Assembly (NCBI GenBank): GCA_020631045.1
Contig: JAHDHZ010000007.1
Location: forward strand, 1 to 62,913
Length of the DNA: 62,913 nt
Reading direction: 5' to 3'
From: Flavobacteriales bacterium
GTDB taxonomy: Bacteria > Bacteroidota > Bacteroidia > Flavobacteriales_G > JALEGO01
The notes beneath the pieces were generated by a model. It was not told the origin of the DNA. It made no database searches and saw only the letters and a list, made by a program, of their open reading frames with translations. Position numbers and translations under genes: made by a program. Positions 8,512-16,166 of the stretch are shown piece after piece. The first letter of the stretch is position 1, and every line of letters starts with the position of its first letter.

Positions 8512-8536
8512 GTTTCTTTACTCTTACAGAGCATTG

Positions 8537-9097
8537 TTAAGCTTGCTCTTCTTCTTTTGAATCAGCTTCTTTTGCTTCTTCTGGCTTTGCCTCAGCAACT
8601 GGCTCACTAGTTTCAGCAGGAGCTTCAGCAGCAGGCGGTGGAGCTAATTTCTCAGCAATTTTTTTCTCCATTTGTGCCTTGTATTCTTTTTCTGCTTTCA
8701 ATTTCGCAGCAGCCAAATCTTGCTTTTCTTTTGCAATAGCATCGATCTTTTTCTGAACTTTAGCTTCTTTGTCTTTCAACCAAGCTTCAAATTTCTTCTC
8801 AACTTGCTCTTCAGTCAATGCACCTTTTCTAACACCATTTAATAGGTGATTCTTATAAATTGCACCTTTGTATGACAACATTGCTCTGCAAGTATCTGTA
8901 GGCTGTGCTCCAACTTGAAGCCAATGAACAGCTCTATCCATGTCAAAATCAATTGTTGCAGGGTTTGTGTTTGGATTGTACTGACCTATTCTTTCAATGT
9001 ATTTACCATCACGCTTTGCTCTTGAATCAGCAATTACAATGTGGTATACTGGTCTACCTTTCTTTCCTTTTCTTTGGAGCCTAATTTTTGTTGCCAT
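8537..9097 (-). CDS. rpsP: 30S ribosomal protein S16 with long acidic tail
   Basis: A 186-residue S16. The first ~85 residues are the conserved core ('[20 protein letters not shown]', '[14 protein letters not shown]', '[10 protein letters not shown]'). The remaining ~100 residues are a Lys/Glu/Ala-rich, probably coiled-coil and then acidic disordered extension ending EEEQA, absent from the E. coli protein (about 82 residues). Extended S16 proteins are common in Bacteroidota. The ATG at 9097 follows a 5' leader with a 7-bp hairpin (9114-9131). Confidence 0.95.
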   Translation of the reverse strand: MATKIRLQRKGKKGRPVYHIVIADSRAKRDGKYIERIGQYNPNTNPATIDFDMDRAVHWLQVGAQPTDTCRAMLSYKGAIYKNHLLNGVRKGALTEEQVEKKFEAWLKDKEAKVQKKIDAIAKEKQDLAAAKLKAEKEYKAQMEKKIAEKLAPPPAAEAPAETSEPVAEAKPEEAKEADSKEEEQA

Positions 9098-9113
9098 AAA
9101 ATCTTAAAAATAT

Positions 9114-9131
9114 GCTTGTACACGTACAAGC
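9114..9131 (-). promoter_or_regulatory. Perfect inverted repeat in the rpsP leader
   Basis: GCTTGTAC-AC-GTACAAGC: 8-bp arms with a 2-base centre. In the predicted rpsP mRNA it would fold as a 7-bp stem with a CGUG tetraloop ending 16 bases before the start codon. There is no T run after it, so it is not a terminator. It could be a translational control hairpin or a protein-binding site in DNA. Confidence 0.5.
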
Positions 9132-9148
9132 TTCGTTAAACATGAGGG

Positions 9149-9156
9149 CAAATTTA
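9149..9156 (-). promoter_or_regulatory. Bacteroidota -7 box for rpsP-rimM-trmN6
   Basis: Minus strand TAAATTTG, an exact TAnnTTTG match, 51 bases upstream of the rpsP ATG, so the leader is about 45 bases and contains the inverted repeat at 9114-9131. The -33 region is T-rich but has no clear TTG at 19-20 bases. Confidence 0.45.
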
Positions 9157-9198
9157 CAACCTTTTGTCGAAAAACCATATGAATCACCTAATATGTTT

Positions 9199-9206
9199 TA
9201 ATTTTG
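9199..9206 (+). promoter_or_regulatory. Bacteroidota -7 box for rlmD
   Basis: TAATTTTG matches TAnnTTTG. It ends 9 bases before the ATG at 9216 and overlaps the alternative TTG start at 9204, which makes the ATG the likelier start and implies a leader of only a few bases. Confidence 0.5.
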
Positions 9207-9215
9207 CGCACGCTA

Positions 9216-10604
9216 ATGGGTGAACTTCTAGAACATATCGAGATTGAATCCTTTGCTGCAAAAGGCAAAGCACTTGCAAGATACGACGGAAAAGTCATTT
9301 TTGTCAAACAGGCTGTTGTAGGTGATGTGGTAGACATTAATATATACAGAAAGAAAAGAAAGTATTCTGAAGCAGAAATTGTTAAAATTCATAAATACTC
9401 AGACTTAAGAACCACTCCTTTTTGCGAGCACTTTGGCACTTGTGGTGGGTGTAAATGGCAAAATTTATCTTATTCGCATCAATTACAATTCAAACAAAAT
9501 GAAGTTGTTGAGAATATGAAGCGCATTGCCAAACAAAAAGAATTCAACATTCAACCAATTATTCCTTCTAAAAATCAACAGTTTTACAGAAATAAACTTG
9601 AGTACACTTTTTCTAACAAAGCCTGGGTTGATGACAAAGAACAATTCAAAGCTCAAGGAGCACAACAAAATGCTTTAGGTTTTCATGTTCCAGGGAGGTT
9701 CGATAAAGTATTAAGCATTGATAAGTGTTATTTACAAAATGATCTACAAAACAAGATTAGAAATTTTGTTGAAGACTACTGTAATGAGCATGACTATGCT
9801 TTTTATGACATTAGAAAGCATGAAGGATTGATGCGCAATTTGATCTTAAAAAGTACCCAAGATGGTCAATGGATGGTGATTTTAATTTTTGCTCAAAATC
9901 AACAAACCAAAATCACAGAACTTTTAGATGCTTTAAAACAAACATTTTCTGAAATTTCATCACTTTATTTTGCCATAAACACAAAACTAAACGACAGTAC
10001 TTTTGATTTGCATATGCAACATTACTGTGGAAGTAAAATCATCACAGAAAAACTGAAAGAGTATACTTACCAAATTGGCCCTAAATCTTTTTTTCAGGTT
10101 AACATTGAGCAAACTGTTGCGTTATATGACAAAATCATTGAGTTTGCTGCATTTAAAAAATCTGATCTGGTCTATGATTTATATTGCGGTGCAGGAAGCA
10201 TAGGAATTTATATCTCTAAACTCGTTAAAAAGGTCATTGGTATTGAATATGTTGAAGAGGCTGTAAAAGATGCCAAAGAAAATAATCATTTAAACAAGGT
10301 TGAGAACCTTGAATATTTTGCTGGAGATATGCACAAAGTATTGACCAAAGAATTTATACAGCTAAATAGTCAAGCTGATGTCGTTATTTTAGATCCTCCC
10401 AGAGCTGGAATGCACCCTAAAGTGTGTCAAAGACTTCTTGAGATGAGTGTTGAAAAGATTGTTTACGTAAGCTGCAACTCTGCCACACAAGCTAGAGATA
10501 TTGAAATTTTATCTTCTAAATATAACCTTGTTGAAATTTGCCCCGTAGATATGTTTCCGCACACACATCATGTAGAAAATGTGGCACTTTTAACACTAAA
10601 GTGA
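9216..10604 (+). CDS. rlmD: 23S rRNA (uracil-5-)-methyltransferase, RlmD/RlmC (TrmA family)
   Basis: A 462-residue RNA m5U methyltransferase. N-terminal TRAM domain (~1-60), an Fe-S cluster region with 'CEHFGTCGGCKWQ' and a later 'DKCYL' Cys, then the SAM domain with 'FFQVNIEQTVALYD', 'VYDLYCGAGSIGIYI', 'DPPRAGMHP' and the nucleophile region 'YVSCNSATQARDI'. It methylates a uridine of 23S rRNA; RlmD versus RlmC specificity cannot be set from sequence alone. Start ATG 9216 is preferred over TTG 9204, which lies inside the -7 box. Divergent from rpsP and overlapping the next gene by 4 bases (GTGA). Confidence 0.88.
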   Translation: MGELLEHIEIESFAAKGKALARYDGKVIFVKQAVVGDVVDINIYRKKRKYSEAEIVKIHKYSDLRTTPFCEHFGTCGGCKWQNLSYSHQLQFKQNEVVENMKRIAKQKEFNIQPIIPSKNQQFYRNKLEYTFSNKAWVDDKEQFKAQGAQQNALGFHVPGRFDKVLSIDKCYLQNDLQNKIRNFVEDYCNEHDYAFYDIRKHEGLMRNLILKSTQDGQWMVILIFAQNQQTKITELLDALKQTFSEISSLYFAINTKLNDSTFDLHMQHYCGSKIITEKLKEYTYQIGPKSFFQVNIEQTVALYDKIIEFAAFKKSDLVYDLYCGAGSIGIYISKLVKKVIGIEYVEEAVKDAKENNHLNKVENLEYFAGDMHKVLTKEFIQLNSQADVVILDPPRAGMHPKVCQRLLEMSVEKIVYVSCNSATQARDIEILSSKYNLVEICPVDMFPHTHHVENVALLTLK

Positions 10605-11104
10605 GAGTTGAAAAACCATATCATCAAGCATTAAAAGCCTTTAGTGAGCTCAACCAGTTAAGCTACAAAGGGCCTATAACAGATGAATTCTTAACACCTT
10701 TATGGATTGTTAGTGAAGAGGTTTTTTTTAAAAATGCTTCTTCAAAAAAAGCGAAAAAACAACAACATATTCTTATTGAGCTTAGCCAAAACATCAATCA
10801 ACACAGCATCAATAAACAAGGTGAAATTGACATTGAATTCAATGAAAAAAAGCAAGCTACTATTTGTTGCTTTAATAAAATATCGAATGATCAAATTGTG
10901 GAGCTAAAACATCATTTACAAGAACTTTCTCAAGCCAGTCAAATAGGACTCACAAAATTATACATAAAGGGCTTGTCTAAAAAAATGACAAAAAAAACAG
11001 CTGGCTTAGGCCTCATTCAAGTATTCAAGTACGCAGAAAAAATTCAATATGATTTTATTGAAAAAAACGGACAATATTTTTATCTTTTAAAGGCTATTTT
11101 ATAA
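10601..11104 (+). CDS. SiaB-like GHKL-fold protein kinase (DUF6272)
   Basis: A 167-residue protein that resembles SiaB, the kinase of the Pseudomonas SiaABCD pathway. A GHKL-type ATPase fold is suggested by the N-box 'HILIELSQNINQHS' and the ATP-lid segment 'KKTAGLGLIQVFKYA'. SiaB phosphorylates the small acceptor SiaC, which here is the next gene, only 2 bases downstream; the adjacency strengthens the call. The GTG at 10601 overlaps the rlmD stop as GTGA and is preferred to the much earlier in-frame ATG within rlmD. No receiver or sensor domain is attached. Confidence 0.72.
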   Translation: MRVEKPYHQALKAFSELNQLSYKGPITDEFLTPLWIVSEEVFFKNASSKKAKKQQHILIELSQNINQHSINKQGEIDIEFNEKKQATICCFNKISNDQIVELKHHLQELSQASQIGLTKLYIKGLSKKMTKKTAGLGLIQVFKYAEKIQYDFIEKNGQYFYLLKAIL

Positions 11105-11106
11105 AC

Positions 11107-11484
11107 ATGGAACCACTTATCATAAAAGCAACAGAATATACACCAGAAATTACTTTAGACAAAGAGGCTGCTTTATTTGAATTCAAAGGCAACTCTTTAC
11201 CAGAAAATGCTGTGAATTTCTTTGCTCCAGTTATTGAATGGTTTGAAGATTACAAAGAAAAGCCTCTAGAAAAAACAGAAGTCGTTTTTAATCTTGGTTA
11301 CATCAATTCTTCTTCTTCAAAAAAAATTATGGAAGTTTTAGAAGAACTAGAAGAAATCATGGATGAAAAAAAGGTACAAATCAATGTTTTCTGGAGATAT
11401 GAAGAAGATGATGAAGTAAATGAAGATACAGGAAAGGCCTTTCAAGAAATTACTTCTATTCCTTTTAAATTAGAGGTTTACTAA
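11107..11484 (+). CDS. SiaC family regulatory phosphoprotein (DUF1987)
   Basis: A 125-residue acidic protein. The opening 'TEYTPEITLDKEAALFEFKGNS', quoted here in part as residues 9-30, and 'FNLGYINSSSSKKI' (residues 61-74) are characteristic of SiaC/DUF1987, a STAS-like fold that toggles between SiaB kinase and PP2C phosphatase SiaA, and in Pseudomonas activates the diguanylate cyclase SiaD when unphosphorylated. Residue 68, where I recall the phospho-Thr of P. aeruginosa SiaC, is Ser here. No siaA or siaD lies within the window. Last gene of the rlmD-siaB-siaC run. Confidence 0.8.
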   Translation: MEPLIIKATEYTPEITLDKEAALFEFKGNSLPENAVNFFAPVIEWFEDYKEKPLEKTEVVFNLGYINSSSSKKIMEVLEELEEIMDEKKVQINVFWRYEEDDEVNEDTGKAFQEITSIPFKLEVY

Positions 11485-11510
11485 GAAACTGTTTAAATTT
11501 AAGCTTCTTC

Positions 11511-14018
11511 TTAAAACTCGAATCTTAGCCTTAGATTGATTCTCCTTGAGGTAAGAAAATTGGGAATCGCCCATCTATTGTTGCTGATGTCTTTGATCCA
11601 CAAATAAGAAATCGTATTGTTAATTTCAAATAAATTGAATACCTCTAGAGTTAGCCATATGTTGTTAAAATGCTTGAAAGCTCCTATGTTTTTACTTTGT
11701 GCATCCTTTAACAAAGCTGAAAATCCAATATCTACCCTTCTGTAAGGCGGAACCTGCAATGTATCTCTTGTTCTAAACAACAACTCTCCGTATGGAATTC
11801 TAGTGCCGTACAACATATTCAAATGTACCTTGAACTTTGGATTCCCCGGTAAGTAATCTTGAAAAAACAAACCAATATTTAATCTTTGATCTGTAGGCCT
11901 TGGAATAAATCCTGGACTTACCAATTGAGAATCTACTACTTGCTGATCAACAGTAAAGGGTCTGATAATTTCATTGTTGTCATTATAATAAACTAAATAA
12001 TCATCGCCCTGAATATCTTCTTTTGCGCTTAATAGAGAAAGGCTTAGCCAAGAATCAATGCCTTTGACAAATTCTCCGTTTAATTTAAAGTCTATGCCTG
12101 TAGTTTTTGATCTGGCTATTAAATCAGGGTAATAGCGAATTCTAACATTTTCAACAAAATAAGGCAAGACATTCCACCCATATTTATAATATGCTTCTGA
12201 ATTAAAAATAAAAGGGCGATTCCACATTGAAAAGCCTTTAGAAATACCAGCTACAATTTGAAAAGTTTGTTGTGCTTTCACATTTAAGTTTAAAGAACCG
12301 TCTAACCTTCTCAACTCTCTGTAAAATGCAGGCTGGTTATATAATCCCATTGACAAACGATAGGTCATTTGAGCAGAATCCCTCAAAGTTGAAAAGGTCA
12401 ATCTTGGGCTAACCAACACTTCTTTGTTCACAGTCCAATAATTAGAACGCACGCCAAGGTTTGAATGAATTTTTTTATCAAATAACTCAAACCATTTTGA
12501 ATGCTGAACAAAACCACTAAATCGATGAGAATTCAACTTATTATTTGAACGGATGGATTGATCAATTTCAAAGTCTGGATACGCTTGAAGCTCAGGGGAG
12601 GTATATCCAACCGAATCTTGTGGATGCACCAATGAATAGCCTGATGAATCAATCAAATTCCACTCTTTATACACATCATCAATGATCTCAAAATTGTGCT
12701 GCACACCTATTTTTAATTCAGATTGTTTAGGCATTGTTTTTAAAAACAATAACTTATTGGTAAATACTGAGGCATTAAAAGTGTTTCTGGCGTGGTCTAA
12801 AAATCCTCCAACCCCAAGAGTAAAAGTCTCATTTCCAAAATCTTCACTACCCAAATCAGCTTCTAATTCACTTAACCTGTAGAGCCCTAGAACATCGTAA
12901 AACTCTCGTTCATTTGAATGAAAAAATGAACTGATGTACTTCAATTTACTTCGATCAAACTGTTTTTCTGCAGAAAAAGCTGCTGTATAGGTATCAAACT
13001 TGTTTTGCTCCTCTCCTTCATAAAAGACACTTAAACGCAGGGCTTGTTGAATGGTTCCAAAATCAGTTTGTCTGCTCTGTGGTTTGAAATTATAAGCATT
13101 GGTGGCCACATTGATGAGCAGTGAAAATTTAAAATCTTCAATGGGTTGATAAGTCAAGAAAGATTGGTAGTCTAAAAAATTAGGAGCAAAACTTCCGTCA
13201 GTCTCTAAGGCTCCTAACAAATATCTATTGGTACGATATCTCAATGCATGCGACTGAGTAAACTTATGGTTCTTACTCTTATCTGCAATGTAAAATTGGG
13301 CTCCTAGCAAACTCATTGAAATGGCACCTGCACTAGAATCTACCTCTTTATAGGTTACATCAAGCACTGATGAGATTTTGTCTCCGTATTGAGCGGCAAA
13401 TCCACCCGCAGAAAAATACACAGACTCAACCATATCAGGGTTGATAAAACTCAAGCCTTCTTGCTGACCTGAACGTACTAAAAAAGGGCGATAGATTTCA
13501 ATATCATTTACATAAATCAAATTTTCATCAAAATTTCCGCCACGCACAGAATATTGAGCACTCATTTCATTTCTTGAACTTACGCCCGCTTGAGAAAACA
13601 ACAAAGATTCAAAACTTCCAGATGCCGTAGGTAAAGCTTTGAATTTTTTAGCATCAATTTCTTGCATTTCAGGCAACTTCTCAATGGCATTGTCTTCAAT
13701 ATTGATCTGAGGCAACGCCTTGGCATTAGAATAAAGCACAAAAGAGCCCAAGCTCTGATTGCAAGAGACTTGCTGTACAACCGTGTGAAATGATAAATGA
13801 GAGAAGACAAGGGTTAATTGCTTTTCAGAACTTTTGAATTCAAATCTTCCTTGATCATCAGTGATGCTTCCCAAGGTTGGATTTGATTGAGCATATACAT
13901 TCACACTTTCTAGCGCATTGCCAGAAGCGTCAACTACTCTGCCTTTGTACGTACAATCTTGTGCATAAGAAAATGCAAAAAGGGCTGATAAAATCAAACT
14001 TGATAGAACATACTTCAC
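11511..14018 (-). CDS. TonB-dependent outer-membrane receptor
   Basis: An 835-residue receptor. Signal peptide residues 1-19 (SYA-Q), carboxypeptidase-regulatory-like beta domain ~22-105 ('GRVVDASGNALESVNVYA', 'SITDDQGRFEF'), plug domain ~120-235 ('YSVRGGNFDENLIYVNDIEIY', 'GGFAAQYGDKISSVLDV'), then a 22-strand-type barrel ending in an aromatic residue (LRLRFEF). It imports a substrate across the outer membrane using TonB energy. No SusD-like gene lies next to it, so this is not an obvious polysaccharide locus; substrate is unknown. The start is GTG at 14018. Confidence 0.92.
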   Translation of the reverse strand: MKYVLSSLILSALFAFSYAQDCTYKGRVVDASGNALESVNVYAQSNPTLGSITDDQGRFEFKSSEKQLTLVFSHLSFHTVVQQVSCNQSLGSFVLYSNAKALPQINIEDNAIEKLPEMQEIDAKKFKALPTASGSFESLLFSQAGVSSRNEMSAQYSVRGGNFDENLIYVNDIEIYRPFLVRSGQQEGLSFINPDMVESVYFSAGGFAAQYGDKISSVLDVTYKEVDSSAGAISMSLLGAQFYIADKSKNHKFTQSHALRYRTNRYLLGALETDGSFAPNFLDYQSFLTYQPIEDFKFSLLINVATNAYNFKPQSRQTDFGTIQQALRLSVFYEGEEQNKFDTYTAAFSAEKQFDRSKLKYISSFFHSNEREFYDVLGLYRLSELEADLGSEDFGNETFTLGVGGFLDHARNTFNASVFTNKLLFLKTMPKQSELKIGVQHNFEIIDDVYKEWNLIDSSGYSLVHPQDSVGYTSPELQAYPDFEIDQSIRSNNKLNSHRFSGFVQHSKWFELFDKKIHSNLGVRSNYWTVNKEVLVSPRLTFSTLRDSAQMTYRLSMGLYNQPAFYRELRRLDGSLNLNVKAQQTFQIVAGISKGFSMWNRPFIFNSEAYYKYGWNVLPYFVENVRIRYYPDLIARSKTTGIDFKLNGEFVKGIDSWLSLSLLSAKEDIQGDDYLVYYNDNNEIIRPFTVDQQVVDSQLVSPGFIPRPTDQRLNIGLFFQDYLPGNPKFKVHLNMLYGTRIPYGELLFRTRDTLQVPPYRRVDIGFSALLKDAQSKNIGAFKHFNNIWLTLEVFNLFEINNTISYLWIKDISNNRWAIPNFLTSRRINLRLRFEF

Positions 14019-14023
14019 AACCT

Positions 14024-14031
14024 CAAAGGTA
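14024..14031 (-). promoter_or_regulatory. Bacteroidota -7 box for the TonB receptor
   Basis: Minus strand TACCTTTG matches TAnnTTTG and ends 5 bases before the GTG start at 14018, implying a leaderless or near-leaderless mRNA. No clear -33 element was identified. Confidence 0.35.
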
Positions 14032-14088
14032 TTTGAATTTTATATGAAACCACGTTTTATTGTTATTATTGTGCTGTAAACTAAAAAA

Positions 14089-14679
14089 ATGGCCCTAGTC
14101 ACTCCGCTTTCTGAAAATCACGACAAAGAAGTTCAAGAACTGGCAGACTTTTTTAACGAAACGCTCGGATTTTGCCCTAACAGTGTGCTTACGATGCAAA
14201 TCAGACCTGCTATTGCTAAAGCATTTATTCACTTGAATAAAGCTGTGATGGACAATCAAGAATCTTTAACTGCTGAGTTGAAAAGATTGGTCGGATACCT
14301 CACCTCTCACGTTACGGGTTGTCAATACTGTAAAGCACATACCATACTTGCTGCCAAGCGTTATGGAGCAAGTGAGCAGCGTCTGAAAAATATATGGAAC
14401 TACAAAAACAGTTCACTTTACACAGAGCGCGAAAAAGCTGCATTTGATTTTGCCATTGCTGCATCAACAATTCCGAATGGTGTTGATCAACATATTGAAC
14501 AAAATTTAAAAAAGCATTTTACCGAAGGAGAGGTCGTAGAATTGTTAGGCGTTATCTCTTTGTTTGGATTTTTAAATAGGTGGAATGATTCTATGGCAAC
14601 AACACTAGAACAAGGAGCGATTCAGGCGGGTAGTAAATACCTACATGAAAACCACTGGGCTGTTGAAAAGCACAAGTAA
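14089..14679 (+). CDS. AhpD-like / carboxymuconolactone decarboxylase family peroxidase-related enzyme
   Basis: A 196-residue helical protein of the CMD/AhpD superfamily. The motif 'TSHVTGCQYCKAHT' carries the redox pair C-x-x-C followed by His, as in AhpD, and 'EREKAAFDFA' is the usual next conserved helix. Proteins of this subgroup are annotated as peroxidase-related enzymes and act on peroxides with an external thiol or dihydrolipoyl donor; the donor here is unknown. It stands alone on the plus strand and its stop lies 2 bases from the convergent rsmE stop. Confidence 0.8.
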   Translation: MALVTPLSENHDKEVQELADFFNETLGFCPNSVLTMQIRPAIAKAFIHLNKAVMDNQESLTAELKRLVGYLTSHVTGCQYCKAHTILAAKRYGASEQRLKNIWNYKNSSLYTEREKAAFDFAIAASTIPNGVDQHIEQNLKKHFTEGEVVELLGVISLFGFLNRWNDSMATTLEQGAIQAGSKYLHENHWAVEKHK

Positions 14680-14681
14680 AT

Positions 14682-15389
14682 TTAACCTTGAGATAAAGTA
14701 TCGATTATAATTAAACCTGTAAGCGCAGCAGTTTCAACTCTTAATCTTTTTTTGCCTAAAGAAACTGCAATTACTTGATTTGACTCAGCCAACTGTACTT
14801 CTTTATCTGTAAAGTCTCCTTCTGGGCCAATAAGTAAAGAAATAGCATCACCCTTTAAGGGCAAGTGAGTAAGCCTTTTTTTGGTTGAATTTTGACAGTG
14901 CGCAATCAGCTTGAAATCAGAAACATCTTTTTCAAGAAATTCATTTAGTCGTGTAATTGGGTGGAGTTTGGGTAAAAAAGCACTTTGGGATTGCTTCATA
15001 GCAGAAATTAAAACCTTTTGCAAACGATCAGGGTTGTTGATTTTCTTACGCTCACTATTTTGAGAAACAATGGGCACAATTTGGTCAACACCAATTTCAC
15101 AAGCTTTTTCTAAAAACCAAGTGTAGCGATCTAAACTTTTAGTTAGCGCAACTGCCATAGTGATTGATACAGGTGCTTTTTTTTCAAAATTACGCTCTAA
15201 AACACTTAATTGTACATTTTTCTTATCTGCTTGTTCTATCAAACAAGTTGCTAAAAGCCCTTTACCGTTGGTCACTACAACCTTTGAACCTTGCGTTAAG
15301 CGCAGTACTTTTAAAAGATGATGAGCCTCTAACTGGTTGAGTAAAAAGCTTTCTTGTTGATCTAAGTCATGCTGATAGAATCTATGCAT
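14682..15389 (-). CDS. rsmE: 16S rRNA (uracil(1498)-N3)-methyltransferase
   Basis: A 235-residue SPOUT methyltransferase. N-terminal PUA-like part ('HHLLKVLRLTQGSKVVVTNG') and the SAM-binding knot 'SLLIGPEGDFTDKEV' plus 'AVSLGKKRLRVETAAL' are the RsmE signatures. It methylates N3 of U1498 in the 16S rRNA decoding region. It is the last gene of the minus-strand run plug protein-glycosyltransferase-rsmE, with a 30-base gap to the gene before it. Confidence 0.93.
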   Translation of the reverse strand: MHRFYQHDLDQQESFLLNQLEAHHLLKVLRLTQGSKVVVTNGKGLLATCLIEQADKKNVQLSVLERNFEKKAPVSITMAVALTKSLDRYTWFLEKACEIGVDQIVPIVSQNSERKKINNPDRLQKVLISAMKQSQSAFLPKLHPITRLNEFLEKDVSDFKLIAHCQNSTKKRLTHLPLKGDAISLLIGPEGDFTDKEVQLAESNQVIAVSLGKKRLRVETAALTGLIIIDTLSQG

Positions 15390-15419
15390 CAGATAAAATT
15401 AAAAAACTTCAAATAGATC

Positions 15420-16166
15420 TTACAAGCCTTCATATATTTTAAATCGAAACAAGCCCTTTGATTGAATAAAATGTTGCAATGAGGTTTTTAAAACTCCAAG
15501 CCCATAGGTGACACTTCTCGAAAAATTAATCGAAGAGGCTTCTTCAAAATACTTGGTCGGACATGTAATTTCTGCGATTGAAAACTTAGCGTAAATAATC
15601 TGAGAAAGCATTTGATTGTCAAACACAAAATCATCTGAATTTTGGTCTAAAGGCAAACGCTCTAAGACTTCTTTTGAAAAGGCTCTAAAACCTGTATGGT
15701 ATTCAGAAAGTTTGTGATTACACAACAAGTTCTGTGAAAGTGTTAAAAATCGATTGGCCAAATATTTATACAATGGCATACCTCCCTGAAGAGCTCCTAC
15801 CCCTAAAATTCTTGAACCCAACACCGTATCATAAAGACCTTGAGCTATAAGGTAACACATTGATGGAATTAATTTAGGAGTGTACTGATAATCAGGATGT
15901 AACATTACCACAATGTCTGCTCCGATTTCTAAGGCCTTTTTATAACAGCTTTTTTGATTTCCACCATAACCCAAATTCTCATCATGCTGAATTACATAAT
16001 CTATATTTAATTTTTTAGCCAGCTTATAGGTGTCATCCGTACTGTTGTCATCTACTAAAATAACCTGATCAACTACATTAAAATCTATCTCTTTATATGT
16101 TTTTTCAAGCGTTTGTGAAGCATTGTAGGCAGGCATCACGACCACTATTTTTTTATCTCCTATCAT
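15420..16166 (-). CDS. Family 2 glycosyltransferase, polyprenol-phosphate mannosyltransferase-like
   Basis: A 248-residue GT-A glycosyltransferase resembling DPM1/polyprenyl-phosphate glycosyltransferases. Visible: 'KIVVVMPAYNASQTL', nucleotide-sugar acid residues 'LVDDNSTDDT', and the DxD-like 'VMLHPDYQYTPKLI', then 'EYHTGFRAFSKEVLERLP'. No membrane anchor is evident, as in soluble DPM1-type enzymes. ATG 16166 overlaps the stop of the T9SS plug gene as ATGA, so the two are translationally linked; this start is preferred over an earlier in-frame ATG at 16214. Likely transfers a sugar to a polyprenol phosphate for envelope glycan assembly (inference). Confidence 0.85.
   Translation of the reverse strand: MIGDKKIVVVMPAYNASQTLEKTYKEIDFNVVDQVILVDDNSTDDTYKLAKKLNIDYVIQHDENLGYGGNQKSCYKKALEIGADIVVMLHPDYQYTPKLIPSMCYLIAQGLYDTVLGSRILGVGALQGGMPLYKYLANRFLTLSQNLLCNHKLSEYHTGFRAFSKEVLERLPLDQNSDDFVFDNQMLSQIIYAKFSIAEITCPTKYFEEASSINFSRSVTYGLGVLKTSLQHFIQSKGLFRFKIYEGL

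Noticed and set aside
11485-11510. Possible bidirectional terminator between siaC and the TonB receptor.
   Set aside because: The arms are A/T-only with mismatches; pairing is too poor to support a call.
11511-14018. Polysaccharide utilisation locus around the TonB receptor.
   Set aside because: No SusD-like protein, glycoside hydrolase or sensor gene adjoins it; the GH92 gene is 8 kb away on its own.
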